From: Solwaraspora sp. WMMD791
GTDB taxonomy: Bacteria > Actinomycetota > Actinomycetes > Mycobacteriales > Micromonosporaceae
Reading direction: 5' to 3'
Assembly (NCBI RefSeq): GCF_029581195.1
Contig: NZ_CP120737.1
Span: 3,945,001 to 4,009,000 of the forward strand
Length of the DNA: 64,000 nt
Below are positions 52,516-61,596 of this stretch, one piece after another. The position numbers and the translations under genes were made by a program. The notes under the pieces were generated by a model, which saw only the letters and a program-made list of their open reading frames with translations, was not told where the DNA came from and made no database searches. Positions within the stretch are counted from its first letter, which is position 1; every line of letters starts with the position of its first letter.

Positions 52516-54168
52516 GTGCCATCCCCGACGGTCAGCGTCGTCGTCCCGGTCTACAACACCGAAAAGTGGCTCGAAGAGGCACTCGACTCGATCGAACGAC
52601 AGCCCGCCCGGGACCGCATCGAGGTAGTCGTCATCGACGATGGCTCCACCGACGGCTCGGCCGACATCGCGCGCCGGTACGCCGACCGGGCCACCGGGGT
52701 GCGCTACGTCCGCCAGGACAACGCGGGCCTGGGCGCGGCACGCAATCATGGGGTACGCCTCGCCACCGGCCGCTACCTGGCCTTTCTTGACTCCGACGAT
52801 CTCTACCCCGACGGGGCGCTGAGCTACCTCGTCGACCTCGCCGACCGCGAGCAGGCGGCGGTGGCCGTCGGTGACATGCAGGGACTGCCGCCCCGGCCCA
52901 ACCCGGCGTGGCGTCGGGAGCTGCTCGTCGGGGAACGGGTCGTGGAGCGGATCGCCCAGGCCCCCGGCCTGGTCGGCAACCCGTCGGCATGCAACAAGAT
53001 CTTCCGGCGTGACCTGGTCGACTCGACCGGTGTCCGGTTCACCGAGAACACGGCCTTCGAAGACGTGCTGTTCACCGTACCGGTGCTGGCCCGTTCCCCA
53101 CGGACGGCGCTGACCCCCCGGCTGAGCTATCTGTACCGGCAGCGCGGGGACAACTCCTCGCTGATGGACACCCGCAGTCAACCGCTACGGATCATGCAGC
53201 ACGTCGCCATCGTCGAGCAGCTCGCCGACGAGTGCCGCGACCTGCCGTCCGACGACCGCGACGCGGTGTACCGGTGGATCGCCTACATGCAGCTGCACTA
53301 TGCGTGGCGGGCCGCGAACGGCTGTGACGACGAACAGCTCGACGAATTCACGATCCGGATGCACACCCTGTTCAAGGACATCCCGGTGCGGTTGGCGACC
53401 GAGTTCGTCAGCAACGCCGGTGCCGGGTTGCGCGCCGCCGCGATCTACGAACAGAATCCGGCGACCATCCGGGAGCCCCGGTCCGCGCTGCCACTGCGGG
53501 TGTACGCCGGACAGGCCTACCTGGGGCACACCGATTTCGACGCCTACCGCGACCTGCTGCTCATCCGGGAGATCACGGCGACCGTGCACCGCATGCGCGG
53601 CAGTGGGCCGGCCATCGCACTCGAAGGCAGCGTCCGCACCAAGGGGATCGACGGCGAGCCCGGTCAGGTACGCCACGACCTGCTGGTGGAGATCGGCGAC
53701 GGGCTGGCCCGACAGCCGGTCACGGTGCTCCGGCGGACCGGCAACGACCTGCGCTGGTCCTGCACGATCCCGGTCGACCACCTGCCCGGTGGGCGCTACG
53801 ACGTGCGGGTCGTGGTGCGCGACAACGACCGGGAGTACGCCGTACCGCCGGGTCCTCAGCAGGGCGGCCGGGGCACCCGCGGCACCCGCCCGACGCGGAT
53901 CGGTACCCGGGTCGGCTGGCTGACCCCGGGGCCGGACGGCGCGCGGTTGATCATCACCGACACCGCTGGTGCCGTGGCCCGCAGCCCGCAGTGGCTGTCC
54001 CAGATGGGCGCTCGGCAGAGCCGGTCGTTGTGGGGCCGGGCGTGGGGCACCGCCCGACGTACCGCCCGCAACCGGCTGCGGCCGACCACGCCGACCGCAC
54101 CGCCGCCGGCGGCTCCGGCCTCGTCGCCGTCGGCTCCGGCCTCGTCGCCGTCGCCGCCCGCGCGCTGA
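52516..54168 (+). CDS. Glycosyltransferase family 2 with beta-rich tail
   Basis: A 550-residue GT-A enzyme. The catalytic domain covers residues 1-320: SVVVPVYNTEKWLEEALDSI, VVVIDDGSTDGS, QDNAGLGAARNHGV, the metal site FLDSDDLYPDGAL, and SACNKIFRRDLV. The rest (330-510) is a beta-rich domain (PVTVLRRTGNDLRWSCTIPV then GGRYDVRVVVRDNDREY) like that of wall-teichoic-acid glycosyltransferases, ending in a Pro/Ala/Ser tail with repeated ASSPSAP. GTG at 52516 is chosen for GAGGTGA 4 nt upstream. It faces away from the GT4 gene and meets the convergent GT2 gene at 54192. Confidence 0.9.
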   Translation: MPSPTVSVVVPVYNTEKWLEEALDSIERQPARDRIEVVVIDDGSTDGSADIARRYADRATGVRYVRQDNAGLGAARNHGVRLATGRYLAFLDSDDLYPDGALSYLVDLADREQAAVAVGDMQGLPPRPNPAWRRELLVGERVVERIAQAPGLVGNPSACNKIFRRDLVDSTGVRFTENTAFEDVLFTVPVLARSPRTALTPRLSYLYRQRGDNSSLMDTRSQPLRIMQHVAIVEQLADECRDLPSDDRDAVYRWIAYMQLHYAWRAANGCDDEQLDEFTIRMHTLFKDIPVRLATEFVSNAGAGLRAAAIYEQNPATIREPRSALPLRVYAGQAYLGHTDFDAYRDLLLIREITATVHRMRGSGPAIALEGSVRTKGIDGEPGQVRHDLLVEIGDGLARQPVTVLRRTGNDLRWSCTIPVDHLPGGRYDVRVVVRDNDREYAVPPGPQQGGRGTRGTRPTRIGTRVGWLTPGPDGARLIITDTAGAVARSPQWLSQMGARQSRSLWGRAWGTARRTARNRLRPTTPTAPPPAAPASSPSAPASSPSPPAR

Positions 54169-54191
54169 TCAGGATCAGGCCGCCCCGGGTC

Positions 54192-56510
54192 TCAGTTCGC
54201 CACCAGCGCCACCCGGTACAGCCGCTCCGGCTCCAGCCGCAACCGGGGCAGCGCCACCGGGCCCGGTCCCACCTGACCCGCCCCGTCCCGGATCCGCAGC
54301 GACATCGACAACTCATGCACCCGGTCGTCGTCCGCCGACCGGTAGCCGAACCACCAGCGCCCCGGCTCCGGCCGGTCGGGGCCGTCCGCCGGTACCCGCA
54401 CCAGCCAACCTTCGTCGACCGCTTCGACCGGCAGTTCCCGGTCCGCCGGGGCCGCCGGGTCCCGCAGGTCGTCGGCGTGGCGCAGCACCACCGACGACGG
54501 CGCCGCGTCGACCGGACACGCACCGCCCAGGGTGACACCGGCCTCCTCGACGGTGGCCCAGGTCGCCAGCGGCCCGGCCGGTAGCACCCGGATCGACAGC
54601 TGCCCCTGATCGGCCGACTCGACCAGCAGACCCGGCCCCCCGGGCAGCGGACGCAGCTCGGTGAAGTCGGCGCCGACCGGCAACCCGCGCCCGGCGGAGG
54701 CGTCGGCACCGCCGTCGATGTGCCAGCCCACCAGCCAGCCGACCGCCGGGTCGCCGACCGCAGCCGGTCGCGCGGGTGCCGCCGGACCGGTCAGCAGGTC
54801 GTCCAGCGGAATCCGGCAGCTGAACCCGGTGCCGCCCGACGAGGGCCCGACGGCGTCGTCGGGCCGGGTCGGATACCGCCGGGCCACGATCATCGGGGTC
54901 CGGGCCAGGGTCAACGCCGACGGCACCGGAGCACCGGCGACGGCCGTACCGCTGATCACCAGATCCTCGCCGACCAGCCGGGCCGCCGCCGCCCACACCG
55001 ACGGGTGTTCCACCCGCAGTCGCAGCGCTCCGTCGTGCAGCACCGGCACCACCCGTACCCCGGGTGCCACCCAGACCGCCGGTAACGCCGGCACCACCTC
55101 GCCGACCTTGACCGGCCCGCTCTCCGGCCCGCCTGCCACGTCGATCACGCCCGCCATCACCAGCCACGTCGCCGGCGGCCAACTGGCGGCGGAGCGCAGC
55201 GCCAGAACCGGCAACGACGTGGCGAACCCGGACCAGGCCGGCAGGTCGTCCGTCGCCGGGTCCGCCGCGATGGTCCGGCGAGGCAACAGCCGCGACCTGG
55301 CCGGTGCCGGCCCCAACCGGCGGCGGCGGCCCTGCTCGCTCAGCCACAGGGCGCGCAGCTGCGGCCCCGGCGGCGCGTCCGACGCCGCCGGAGTCCGCAG
55401 GACGTGTCCGGAGATCCGCAGCTGCCCGGCCGACCAGGAGATCGCCCGTAGCGTCGTACGCAGCCGGGGCGTCGGGCGGTACAGCGCCGCCGGGACGTCG
55501 CTGACCCTCGGCGGTACGCCACCGGACCGGGTCGCGGTGACCACGCGCAGCAGCTCCGGCAGCCGACCGTCGCGGGCCAGCCGCCACGCCACCCGTAACC
55601 GGGGATCGAGCCGGTCCGGCACCGCCGGATCCACCTCGGCGAGGAACTCCGCCGCCAGCTGGCAGAACCGCTGCCGGTACGCCACGTCCGACACCTCCGG
55701 CAGCAGGTGCAGGAACATCCGCAGGTCGCTGCGCAGCGCGGTGGCGTCGTAGTGGTTCTTCAACGACCGGTCACCGGTCGCGGCCAGTGACCGGCTGGCG
55801 CTGCGTACCGCCGCGAAGCGGTCCACCAGGTTGGCGACCTCGGCCTGTCGCTGGCTGATCGACTCCTCGGCACCCGCTTCGCGCTGCCGCCAGTGGTAGA
55901 CCACCGTGGGCAGCACGTCGATCGACTCGGCCAGCGCGTACGCCGGGATCGTCACCGGGATGTCCTCGTAGCGCACCCCTTCGGGAAACCACAGGTCGTG
56001 GCCGGTCCAGAAGTCCCGCCGGAACACCTTGTTGCAGGCCAGCCGGTCGTAGACGAGGTTTCGGCGACGGCGCAACCGGGTGCCGAGCCAGGTCTGTCGG
56101 TGGGTGCCGCGGTGCAGCGGCGACTGCCACAGCCCACGTGAGTTGAACAACGCCACGTTGCCGGAGGCGATCTGCGAACCGGTCGACTCCACCGCGCCGA
56201 CCAGCACCTCGAAGGCGTACGGCGGCAGCACGTCGTCGCTGTCGACGAACGCCAGGTAGTCGCCGGTGGCCGCGCGGATGCCGGTGTTGCGGGCCGCGCC
56301 GAGGCCCTGGTTCGGCTGGCGGATCAGCTGGAACCGGGCATCGGCGGCGACCCGGGCGGCGGCGATGTCGCCGCTGTCGTCGGTCGACCCGTCGTCGACC
56401 AGGACGATCTGAACGTCGGAATGGGTCTGCGCGGCCAGCGAATCGAGACATTCGGTCAGGTAGCGGGCCACGTTGTAGATCGGAACGACGACGCTGAGCA
56501 GGGCACCCAT
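54192..56510 (-). CDS. Glycosyltransferase family 2 with long beta-rich carboxyl region
   Basis: A 772-residue protein. Residues 1-320 are a GT-A domain: LLSVVVPIYNVARYLTECLD, VLVDDGSTDDSGDI, QPNQGLGAARNTGI, FVDSDDVLPPYAF and LACNKVFRRDFW. The remaining 450 residues contain two or more beta-sandwich units (LRISGHVLRTPAA, LVISGTAVAGAPV, RWWFGYRSADDDRVHELSMS) of the same kind as the tail of the 52516-54168 protein, but duplicated. It starts 8 nt after the stop of the GT2-TagF gene, with GGAGCAGGG as ribosome binding site inside that gene's end. It is part of the polymer operon reading leftward from 60963. Confidence 0.88.
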   Translation of the reverse strand: MGALLSVVVPIYNVARYLTECLDSLAAQTHSDVQIVLVDDGSTDDSGDIAAARVAADARFQLIRQPNQGLGAARNTGIRAATGDYLAFVDSDDVLPPYAFEVLVGAVESTGSQIASGNVALFNSRGLWQSPLHRGTHRQTWLGTRLRRRRNLVYDRLACNKVFRRDFWTGHDLWFPEGVRYEDIPVTIPAYALAESIDVLPTVVYHWRQREAGAEESISQRQAEVANLVDRFAAVRSASRSLAATGDRSLKNHYDATALRSDLRMFLHLLPEVSDVAYRQRFCQLAAEFLAEVDPAVPDRLDPRLRVAWRLARDGRLPELLRVVTATRSGGVPPRVSDVPAALYRPTPRLRTTLRAISWSAGQLRISGHVLRTPAASDAPPGPQLRALWLSEQGRRRRLGPAPARSRLLPRRTIAADPATDDLPAWSGFATSLPVLALRSAASWPPATWLVMAGVIDVAGGPESGPVKVGEVVPALPAVWVAPGVRVVPVLHDGALRLRVEHPSVWAAAARLVGEDLVISGTAVAGAPVPSALTLARTPMIVARRYPTRPDDAVGPSSGGTGFSCRIPLDDLLTGPAAPARPAAVGDPAVGWLVGWHIDGGADASAGRGLPVGADFTELRPLPGGPGLLVESADQGQLSIRVLPAGPLATWATVEEAGVTLGGACPVDAAPSSVVLRHADDLRDPAAPADRELPVEAVDEGWLVRVPADGPDRPEPGRWWFGYRSADDDRVHELSMSLRIRDGAGQVGPGPVALPRLRLEPERLYRVALVAN

Positions 56511-56518
56511 CGGGCGGT

Positions 56519-58717
56519 TCAGCCCTGCTCCCCGAGCAATGCCCGGCGGACCACCCGCTCGGCCGCGCGCCCGTCGTCGAGGTGGCAGAACCGGGCGCGG
56601 AACTGGGTCCGGGCCTTGACCGCGGCGTCGTCGCCGACCGCACCGGTACGGAAGACGTCGAGCAGGTGTCCGAAGGTGGTGGCGACGGCACCCGGCGGCT
56701 CGGCGGTGATGTCGAAGTAGACGCCACGGGCCATCGCGTACGCCTCGGCGTCCGGCGCGTAGATCACGATCGGCCGGTCCAGGACCGCGTAGTCGAACAT
56801 CGCCGAAGAATAGTCGGTGACGAGTACGTCGGCCGCGAGGTACAGGTCCTCGACGACCGGATAGCTGGACATGTCCCGGATCCGACCGCTGGCCGGGGCG
56901 TCCGGGGCCCGGCCGGTGCGCTGCCGGTCGTGGAAGTAGTGGCTGCGGATCAGCAGCCAGGCGTCCGGGCCGAGCACTTCGGCCAGGGCGTCGGCGTCGA
57001 AGTCGGGTTGCCAGCCGGGCTGGTGTTCCCGGTGCGTCGGCAGGTAGAGCACGACCCGCTCGCCGGGGCCGATGCCGAGCGCTGTACGGGCCGCCGCCAC
57101 GTCGGCGTCGGTGGCCAGCGCCAGCCGGTCGTTGCGCGGGTAGCCGGTGTCGAGCGAGACGAAGTCGCCCGGGTAGGCCCGCTCCCACATCTGGGTGGAG
57201 AAGTGGTTCGCGCTGACGCTGAAGTCCCACCGGTCGATGCGGCGCAGCAGATGGGGGAAGTTCATCGACGCGGCGCCGACCGGGTGCCGCTGCTGGTCGA
57301 GCCCCATCACCTTGACCGGAGTGCCATGGTGGGTCTGGATGTGCACCGATCCGGGCCGCTTACGCACGTAATCGGGGAAGTTCACGTTGTTGATCAGCCA
57401 CTTGGCGCGGGCCAGCGCCCGGTAGTAGCGCCAGGTGCCGGCGACGACGTACCGGACGCCGGTCGGCATGCTGGCCGCCCGGTCCCGGCGGACCACCCAG
57501 ACCCCGTTGATGTGTGGTGCCAGCTCGGCCGCCTTGGCGTAGATCGCCGCCGGGTTGCAGCTGTAGCCGCGGTACCAGTAGGCGGCGTACAGCGCCATCG
57601 ACTGGTCCATCGGCAGGCGCAGTTGGATCCGGTAGTAACCGAGCAGCGCCGTCCGCCGTCCGGTGCGGGCCAGTTCGCGCAGGCCGCGCTTGACCGGGCG
57701 GCCGATCCGCTTGACCGTGGAGATCAGCTTCTTGCGGGCGCGTTGGCCGACCCGCAGCGCGGCGAAGGTCCGCCAGCGGTTGGCGGCGAGCAGCCGGCGT
57801 TTGAGCCCTTCGACACCGCCGGGCACGGGGTACCCGCCGGGCGGGAGCCGGCGCTGGTAGTCGGCGTGGGCGCGGGCGAAGAACTGCTGATGCAGCTGCG
57901 GGGGCAGCCGGCCGCTGTGGCCGAGCACCATCAGGTAGTGCGAGATCATCAGAGCGAACAACTGCGGCCGTACGGCGTCGACCTGCGGCCCACGCTGGTC
58001 CAGCCAGTCGAAGGTGTGTCCCCAGTGGTCGAACATCTCGAAGTGCCGGGGGCTGCGGGTCCGGGTGATCGCACCGGTACGCCGCTGCCGGTAGTTGACG
58101 CACACGCGGTCGAGTACGGTGACCCGCTCGGCGGCGACCAGCAGCGGGAAGGTGAACGAGACGTCCTCGTACCAGCCGTCGGCGAACCGCAGTCCCAGGT
58201 CCACCAGGAACTGTCGCCGGGTGACCTTGTTCCAGGCGGTGTGCAGCACCTTGAGCGTCTCGGGCCGGGTCCGTACGTCGAACACCTCGGCACCGGGTGA
58301 CGTGGGGAACGCCTGCCGCAGCGCGCTGGCCGATTCGTGGAAGTTCCAGAACACCCGCACGTGGTCGACGATCAGCACGTCCGGGGTGGTGTCACGGAGC
58401 CGGTTGGCGACCGCGCGCAGCGATCCGTCGGTCAGCCAGTCGTCGCTGTCGAGGAACCAGACGTACTCACCGGTCGCCACGTCCAGCCCGGCGTTGCGGG
58501 CACCGCCGAGGCCGGCGTTGGCCGGCAGGGACAGCACCCGGAGCCGGGGGTCGCGGGCGGCGTACTCGGCGAGGATCTGCCCGGAGCTGTCCGGGGAGCA
58601 GTCGTCGACCGCGATCACCTCGATGTCGGTGAACGACTGGTCGAGAATCGAGTCGAGGCATTCTCGCAGGTAACCCTGCACCTTGTAGACCGGCACGACA
58701 ATGCTGATCAATGTCAT
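56519..58717 (-). CDS. Fusion of GT2 and CDP-glycerol glycerophosphotransferase (TagF-like)
   Basis: A 732-residue bifunctional enzyme for a teichoic-acid-like polymer. Residues 1-310: GT2 domain (ISIVVPVYKVQGYLRECLDS, IAVDDCSPDSSG, WFLDSDDWLTDGSL, TAWNKVTRRQFLVDLGLRFA). Residues 375-725: CDP-glycerol:poly(glycerophosphate) glycerophosphotransferase with the Tag motifs HIQTHHGTPVKVMG, VLYLPTHRE and VTDYSSAMFDYAVLDRPIVI. A basic linker (GQRARKKLISTVKRIGRPVK) between them probably lies on the membrane. It would add both a sugar and an alditol phosphate. The start overlaps the upstream CDP-alcohol phosphotransferase stop (TGATG). Confidence 0.92.
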   Translation of the reverse strand: MTLISIVVPVYKVQGYLRECLDSILDQSFTDIEVIAVDDCSPDSSGQILAEYAARDPRLRVLSLPANAGLGGARNAGLDVATGEYVWFLDSDDWLTDGSLRAVANRLRDTTPDVLIVDHVRVFWNFHESASALRQAFPTSPGAEVFDVRTRPETLKVLHTAWNKVTRRQFLVDLGLRFADGWYEDVSFTFPLLVAAERVTVLDRVCVNYRQRRTGAITRTRSPRHFEMFDHWGHTFDWLDQRGPQVDAVRPQLFALMISHYLMVLGHSGRLPPQLHQQFFARAHADYQRRLPPGGYPVPGGVEGLKRRLLAANRWRTFAALRVGQRARKKLISTVKRIGRPVKRGLRELARTGRRTALLGYYRIQLRLPMDQSMALYAAYWYRGYSCNPAAIYAKAAELAPHINGVWVVRRDRAASMPTGVRYVVAGTWRYYRALARAKWLINNVNFPDYVRKRPGSVHIQTHHGTPVKVMGLDQQRHPVGAASMNFPHLLRRIDRWDFSVSANHFSTQMWERAYPGDFVSLDTGYPRNDRLALATDADVAAARTALGIGPGERVVLYLPTHREHQPGWQPDFDADALAEVLGPDAWLLIRSHYFHDRQRTGRAPDAPASGRIRDMSSYPVVEDLYLAADVLVTDYSSAMFDYAVLDRPIVIYAPDAEAYAMARGVYFDITAEPPGAVATTFGHLLDVFRTGAVGDDAAVKARTQFRARFCHLDDGRAAERVVRRALLGEQG

Positions 58718-60963
58718 CAGAGGTCACCTGTGGTCGGGCCGGCGGGGCGGCCGGCGGAGCTGAAGGGTGGTGCCGGGTCGACCGGCGGATCGGTGGGGCG
58801 GCGGGGAGCCGGCACCGACACCCCGGCCGCCGGTCGCCGGCCAGGCTCAGCGGACGCCGGCCGCTGGCCAGGCTCAGCGGACGCCGGCCGGTGGCCAGGT
58901 TCAGCGGACGCCGGCCGGTGGTCGAGTACGGCGGTGGCCACGAAGTGCACTGCCAGATAGCCGGCGAGCGCGCCGGTGGCGCCGGTGGCCAGGGTCGTCG
59001 GGTCGGCCGCGCCCGACCCGGTGGCGGCGGCCAGGGCCGCCCCGGCGCTGGTCAGCGTGATCAGCAGGACCCGGCCGTCCCAGCCGAGGCTCCACCGGTG
59101 CAGCGGCGGCGCACCGAGCCGCTTCTCCAGCCGCGCGGTCAGGTCGTAGTGCCCCAGGGCGAGGACGAACAGCAGTCCGTAGGTGACGACCGGAGGCACG
59201 TCGGCGACCGCGCCGGCGGCGACGACGATCAGGAACTCGACGGCCCGCAGCCCGGCCGGCACCAACCAGTCCAGCGACCCCACGGCTGGCCGGGCCGCAC
59301 TGGCGATCCCCGCCGCCAGCGCCGCACCCGCCCCGGCCAGCAGCGCCACGGCGCTGATCCCGCCGGCGACGCCGAACGCCGGCAGCAGCAGCGCGGCGGT
59401 CGCCGCGGCCACCGCCGCGCCGACGAGCGGCAACTGGCCCGACCCGGCGGCGACCACCGCACCGACCCGGTGGGCGAGCAGCCGGGCGAGCGGCCCGTCG
59501 TCGCGGTACCGGGCGGTGTCGACCGCCGCGAGGACCGGCACCCGCATGGACCGCGACCGCAGCGACCGCAGGGCCAGCGTGTAGCAGAAGGCGAGCACCC
59601 CCCAGCCGAGTACGGCGAGCAGCGCGGCCCGTTGGCCGAGGACGGCGGCGGTGACCGCGATCAGCGCCCACCGCTCGCCGATCGGGAAGACCACCGTGCG
59701 CTTCGCCCAGTAGACCAGTGACCCGGGGGCGGCCAGGACCCGGTCGGAGACCTGGCTGAGCCGGCTGCCGACGCCGGCCGGCGCGCTCGCCTCGGTCGAC
59801 ACCGCCGGTACGCGGCGGGCGGCGTCGTCGTGCAGCGCCCCGTACCAGGCGTCGGTCATGTGCCGGACGGTCTGCAACACGATTGCGGCGGTGGCCAGCA
59901 GCCAGCCGTCGGCGGCACCGGACAGCTGTACGCCGGCTCCCAGTCCGGCGTACACCAGGTATTCCTTGCCCCGGTCGGCGATGGTGTCGAGCCAGCCGCC
60001 GAAGGCGCTGTACCGACCGGTGTAGCGGGCGAGCTGACCGTCGACGCAGTCGAGGACGAAGCCGAGGTAGAGCAGGACCGCGCCGAGCAGCAGCACGAGC
60101 GGCCGGTCACCGACCGCGAACAGCAGCGCGGCCGCGCCGGCGAACAGCACCGAGATGGCGGTGACTCCGCTCGGGCTCAGCCCGAGCCGCGCCGCACCCT
60201 TGGTGACCAGCGGCGACCAACTGCTGACGCAGTACGTAGCGAACAGATCGTCGTGTTCCTTGACCGCCAGCCGCAGCCGGGCCCGATCCGGGTCGACGGC
60301 ACGCACCTGCGCCTCGGCGGCGGCCACCCCGGCCTGGTCGGTGACCCGGACCGCGACGAGCTGACGCAGCGGGTACGCGCCGACGGTGGTGCCGGCGGCC
60401 ACCAGCTCGGCGAGGATCGCGTCGAGCGGTTGCCGGGTAGCGTCGCCGGGACGGTCGGCGACCCGGCGGGCGGCGGTGGCCAACGCCGGCAGGTCGCCGA
60501 CGCCGACCCGCAGCACCCCGCCGAAGACCGGCCCGCCGGCGGCGCTGGCCGAGGCCGCACTGGCCGGGGCGGCACTGTCGGTGGTCGGTGCCGGGGCGGC
60601 ACTGTCGGTGGTCGGTGCCGGGGCGGCAACGAGGTTTCCGCGCCGGGCCCCGACCGCGAGGGCGCCGGTGCCCTCGTCGGCGGGCAGCAACAACGCTCTC
60701 GTGGTGGTCGTCGGCCCCGAGCCGAGCAGGCGGAACAGCTCGGTGTGGGCGACCACGTCGGCGGCGCACAGCAGCATCGGCCCGGTCGCCTGCTCGGCGA
60801 GGTCCGCCAACTCGGCCGGCCCGGCGGTGCGCACCTCGTCGGCCCCGGCTTCGGCGAGCTGGGCCCGGATCCGGTCGGGCAGGGTCAGCCCGCCCGCGAT
60901 CAGTAGTCCGCCCTGGTCGGCGGCGGGGGCTCGGGTGGCCGGGGTGAGGATCGCCAGTGTCAC
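58717..60963 (-). CDS. CDP-alcohol phosphotransferase with DUF5941-like tail
   Basis: A 748-residue membrane enzyme. The first 230 residues are soluble, resembling a decayed nucleotidyltransferase (LLIAGGLTLPDRIRAQLAEA, MLLCAADVVAHTELFRLLG). The central domain carries the complete CDP-alcohol signature DG-x2-AR-x8-G-x3-D-x3-D in CVDGQLARYTGRYSAFGGWL then DTIADRG, inside several membrane helices. A second hydrophobic half follows, of the DUF5941 kind, with about six helices. The very end is a Pro/Ala/Gly tail built from 27-bp repeats. The product would be an alditol- or inositol-phosphate lipid or polymer. It opens the operon ending at 54192. Confidence 0.87.
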   Translation of the reverse strand: MTLAILTPATRAPAADQGGLLIAGGLTLPDRIRAQLAEAGADEVRTAGPAELADLAEQATGPMLLCAADVVAHTELFRLLGSGPTTTTRALLLPADEGTGALAVGARRGNLVAAPAPTTDSAAPAPTTDSAAPASAASASAAGGPVFGGVLRVGVGDLPALATAARRVADRPGDATRQPLDAILAELVAAGTTVGAYPLRQLVAVRVTDQAGVAAAEAQVRAVDPDRARLRLAVKEHDDLFATYCVSSWSPLVTKGAARLGLSPSGVTAISVLFAGAAALLFAVGDRPLVLLLGAVLLYLGFVLDCVDGQLARYTGRYSAFGGWLDTIADRGKEYLVYAGLGAGVQLSGAADGWLLATAAIVLQTVRHMTDAWYGALHDDAARRVPAVSTEASAPAGVGSRLSQVSDRVLAAPGSLVYWAKRTVVFPIGERWALIAVTAAVLGQRAALLAVLGWGVLAFCYTLALRSLRSRSMRVPVLAAVDTARYRDDGPLARLLAHRVGAVVAAGSGQLPLVGAAVAAATAALLLPAFGVAGGISAVALLAGAGAALAAGIASAARPAVGSLDWLVPAGLRAVEFLIVVAAGAVADVPPVVTYGLLFVLALGHYDLTARLEKRLGAPPLHRWSLGWDGRVLLITLTSAGAALAAATGSGAADPTTLATGATGALAGYLAVHFVATAVLDHRPASAEPGHRPASAEPGQRPASAEPGRRPAAGVSVPAPRRPTDPPVDPAPPFSSAGRPAGPTTGDL
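58841..58921 (-). repeat. Three 27-bp repeats in the tail of the CDP-alcohol phosphotransferase
   Basis: Three near-identical 27-bp units (58841-58867, 58868-58894, 58895-58921) encode [HQR]RPASAEPG on the minus strand, in the cytoplasmic carboxyl tail. Frame-neutral copy-number change is expected. Confidence 0.88.
60563..60616 (-). repeat. Two and a half 27-bp repeats in the linker of the same gene
   Basis: Two perfect 27-bp copies (60563-60589 and 60590-60616) plus a partial third encode APTTDSAAP in the amino-terminal soluble part. They are unrelated in sequence to the 58841 repeats but have the same length. Confidence 0.88.
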
Positions 60964-61356
60964 ATCCGCGCTTCCGTCGTACGAGCCGGGAGCGACCGGC
61001 GCTCCGAGGGGTGGCGTCGCCCGGCGGCGGCCCGTGACGACACCACCTGTCCGACGGCTGGGGAGACCGTCGGGCGGACGACGCGGGCAAGGTTAGCAGT
61101 CGGTGAACAAAGCGGGTAGCGCACACATCCGGCAGGTGACGCGGACGGGAGCCGACCCGATCGACCGGTTGCGATGATCTTGATCAGATCAGGGTAGGAC
61201 CCGTACGGGAGCCGCCATCGCCGATCCGTCGCAGGACTGAGGGAGCCGGCCGGCGGCACCCCTACCGTTGAAGATGGCTGGCAGTCGCGATCCAGTGACG
61301 GAGGGCGGCCGACACCCGACAGGGGCAGCCGAGACTAGTGGACAAGGAGCGTGGCG
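60964..61356. other. Intergenic region between the CDP-alcohol phosphotransferase and PspC genes
   Basis: No gene is visible in this 393-bp stretch. It must hold the divergent promoters of the polymer operon and the PspC-domain gene. A perfect 7-bp inverted repeat CCGACGG/CCGTCGG stands at 61051-61057/61067-61073. I see no convincing TANNNT box next to either start, and both genes have ribosome binding sites, so their transcripts have ordinary leaders. Confidence 0.5.
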
Positions 61357-61563
61357 ATGAGCCGCAAACTGGTACGACCCCGCGACGGACGGATGATCGC
61401 CGGTGTCTGCGCCGGCCTGGGCCGGCGGTTCGGCATCTCGGCCGGGATGGTCCGGTTGCTGTTCCTGCTCTCCCTACTGCTTCCCGGCACCCAGGTGATC
61501 ATCTACCTGGCGCTCTGGATCATCATGCCGAACGAGGACCGGTACCTCGCCACCTCGCACTGA
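61357..61563 (+). CDS. PspC-domain membrane protein
   Basis: A 68-residue protein with a single PspC domain: KLVRPRDGRMIAGVCAGLGR, FGISAGMVRLLFLLSLLLPG and VIIYLALWIIMPNE. PspC domains sense membrane stress or anchor partners; stand-alone forms are common in actinobacteria. The ATG at 61357 is chosen since AAGGAG lies 7 nt upstream; the GTG at 61351 is too close to it. It converges with the AftA-like gene. Confidence 0.9.
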   Translation: MSRKLVRPRDGRMIAGVCAGLGRRFGISAGMVRLLFLLSLLLPGTQVIIYLALWIIMPNEDRYLATSH

Positions 61564-61596
61564 CCGTGGTCACCGCCGGACGAGGCACGACGGTGC

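Noticed and set aside
58841-58921. Regular repeats that could suggest a CRISPR array
   Set aside because: The units are directly adjacent, with no spacers, and encode an in-frame peptide repeat.
61168-61190. GATC-rich near-palindrome upstream of the PspC gene
   Set aside because: The arms do not match when folded about the TGATCA centre, so it is not a convincing operator.
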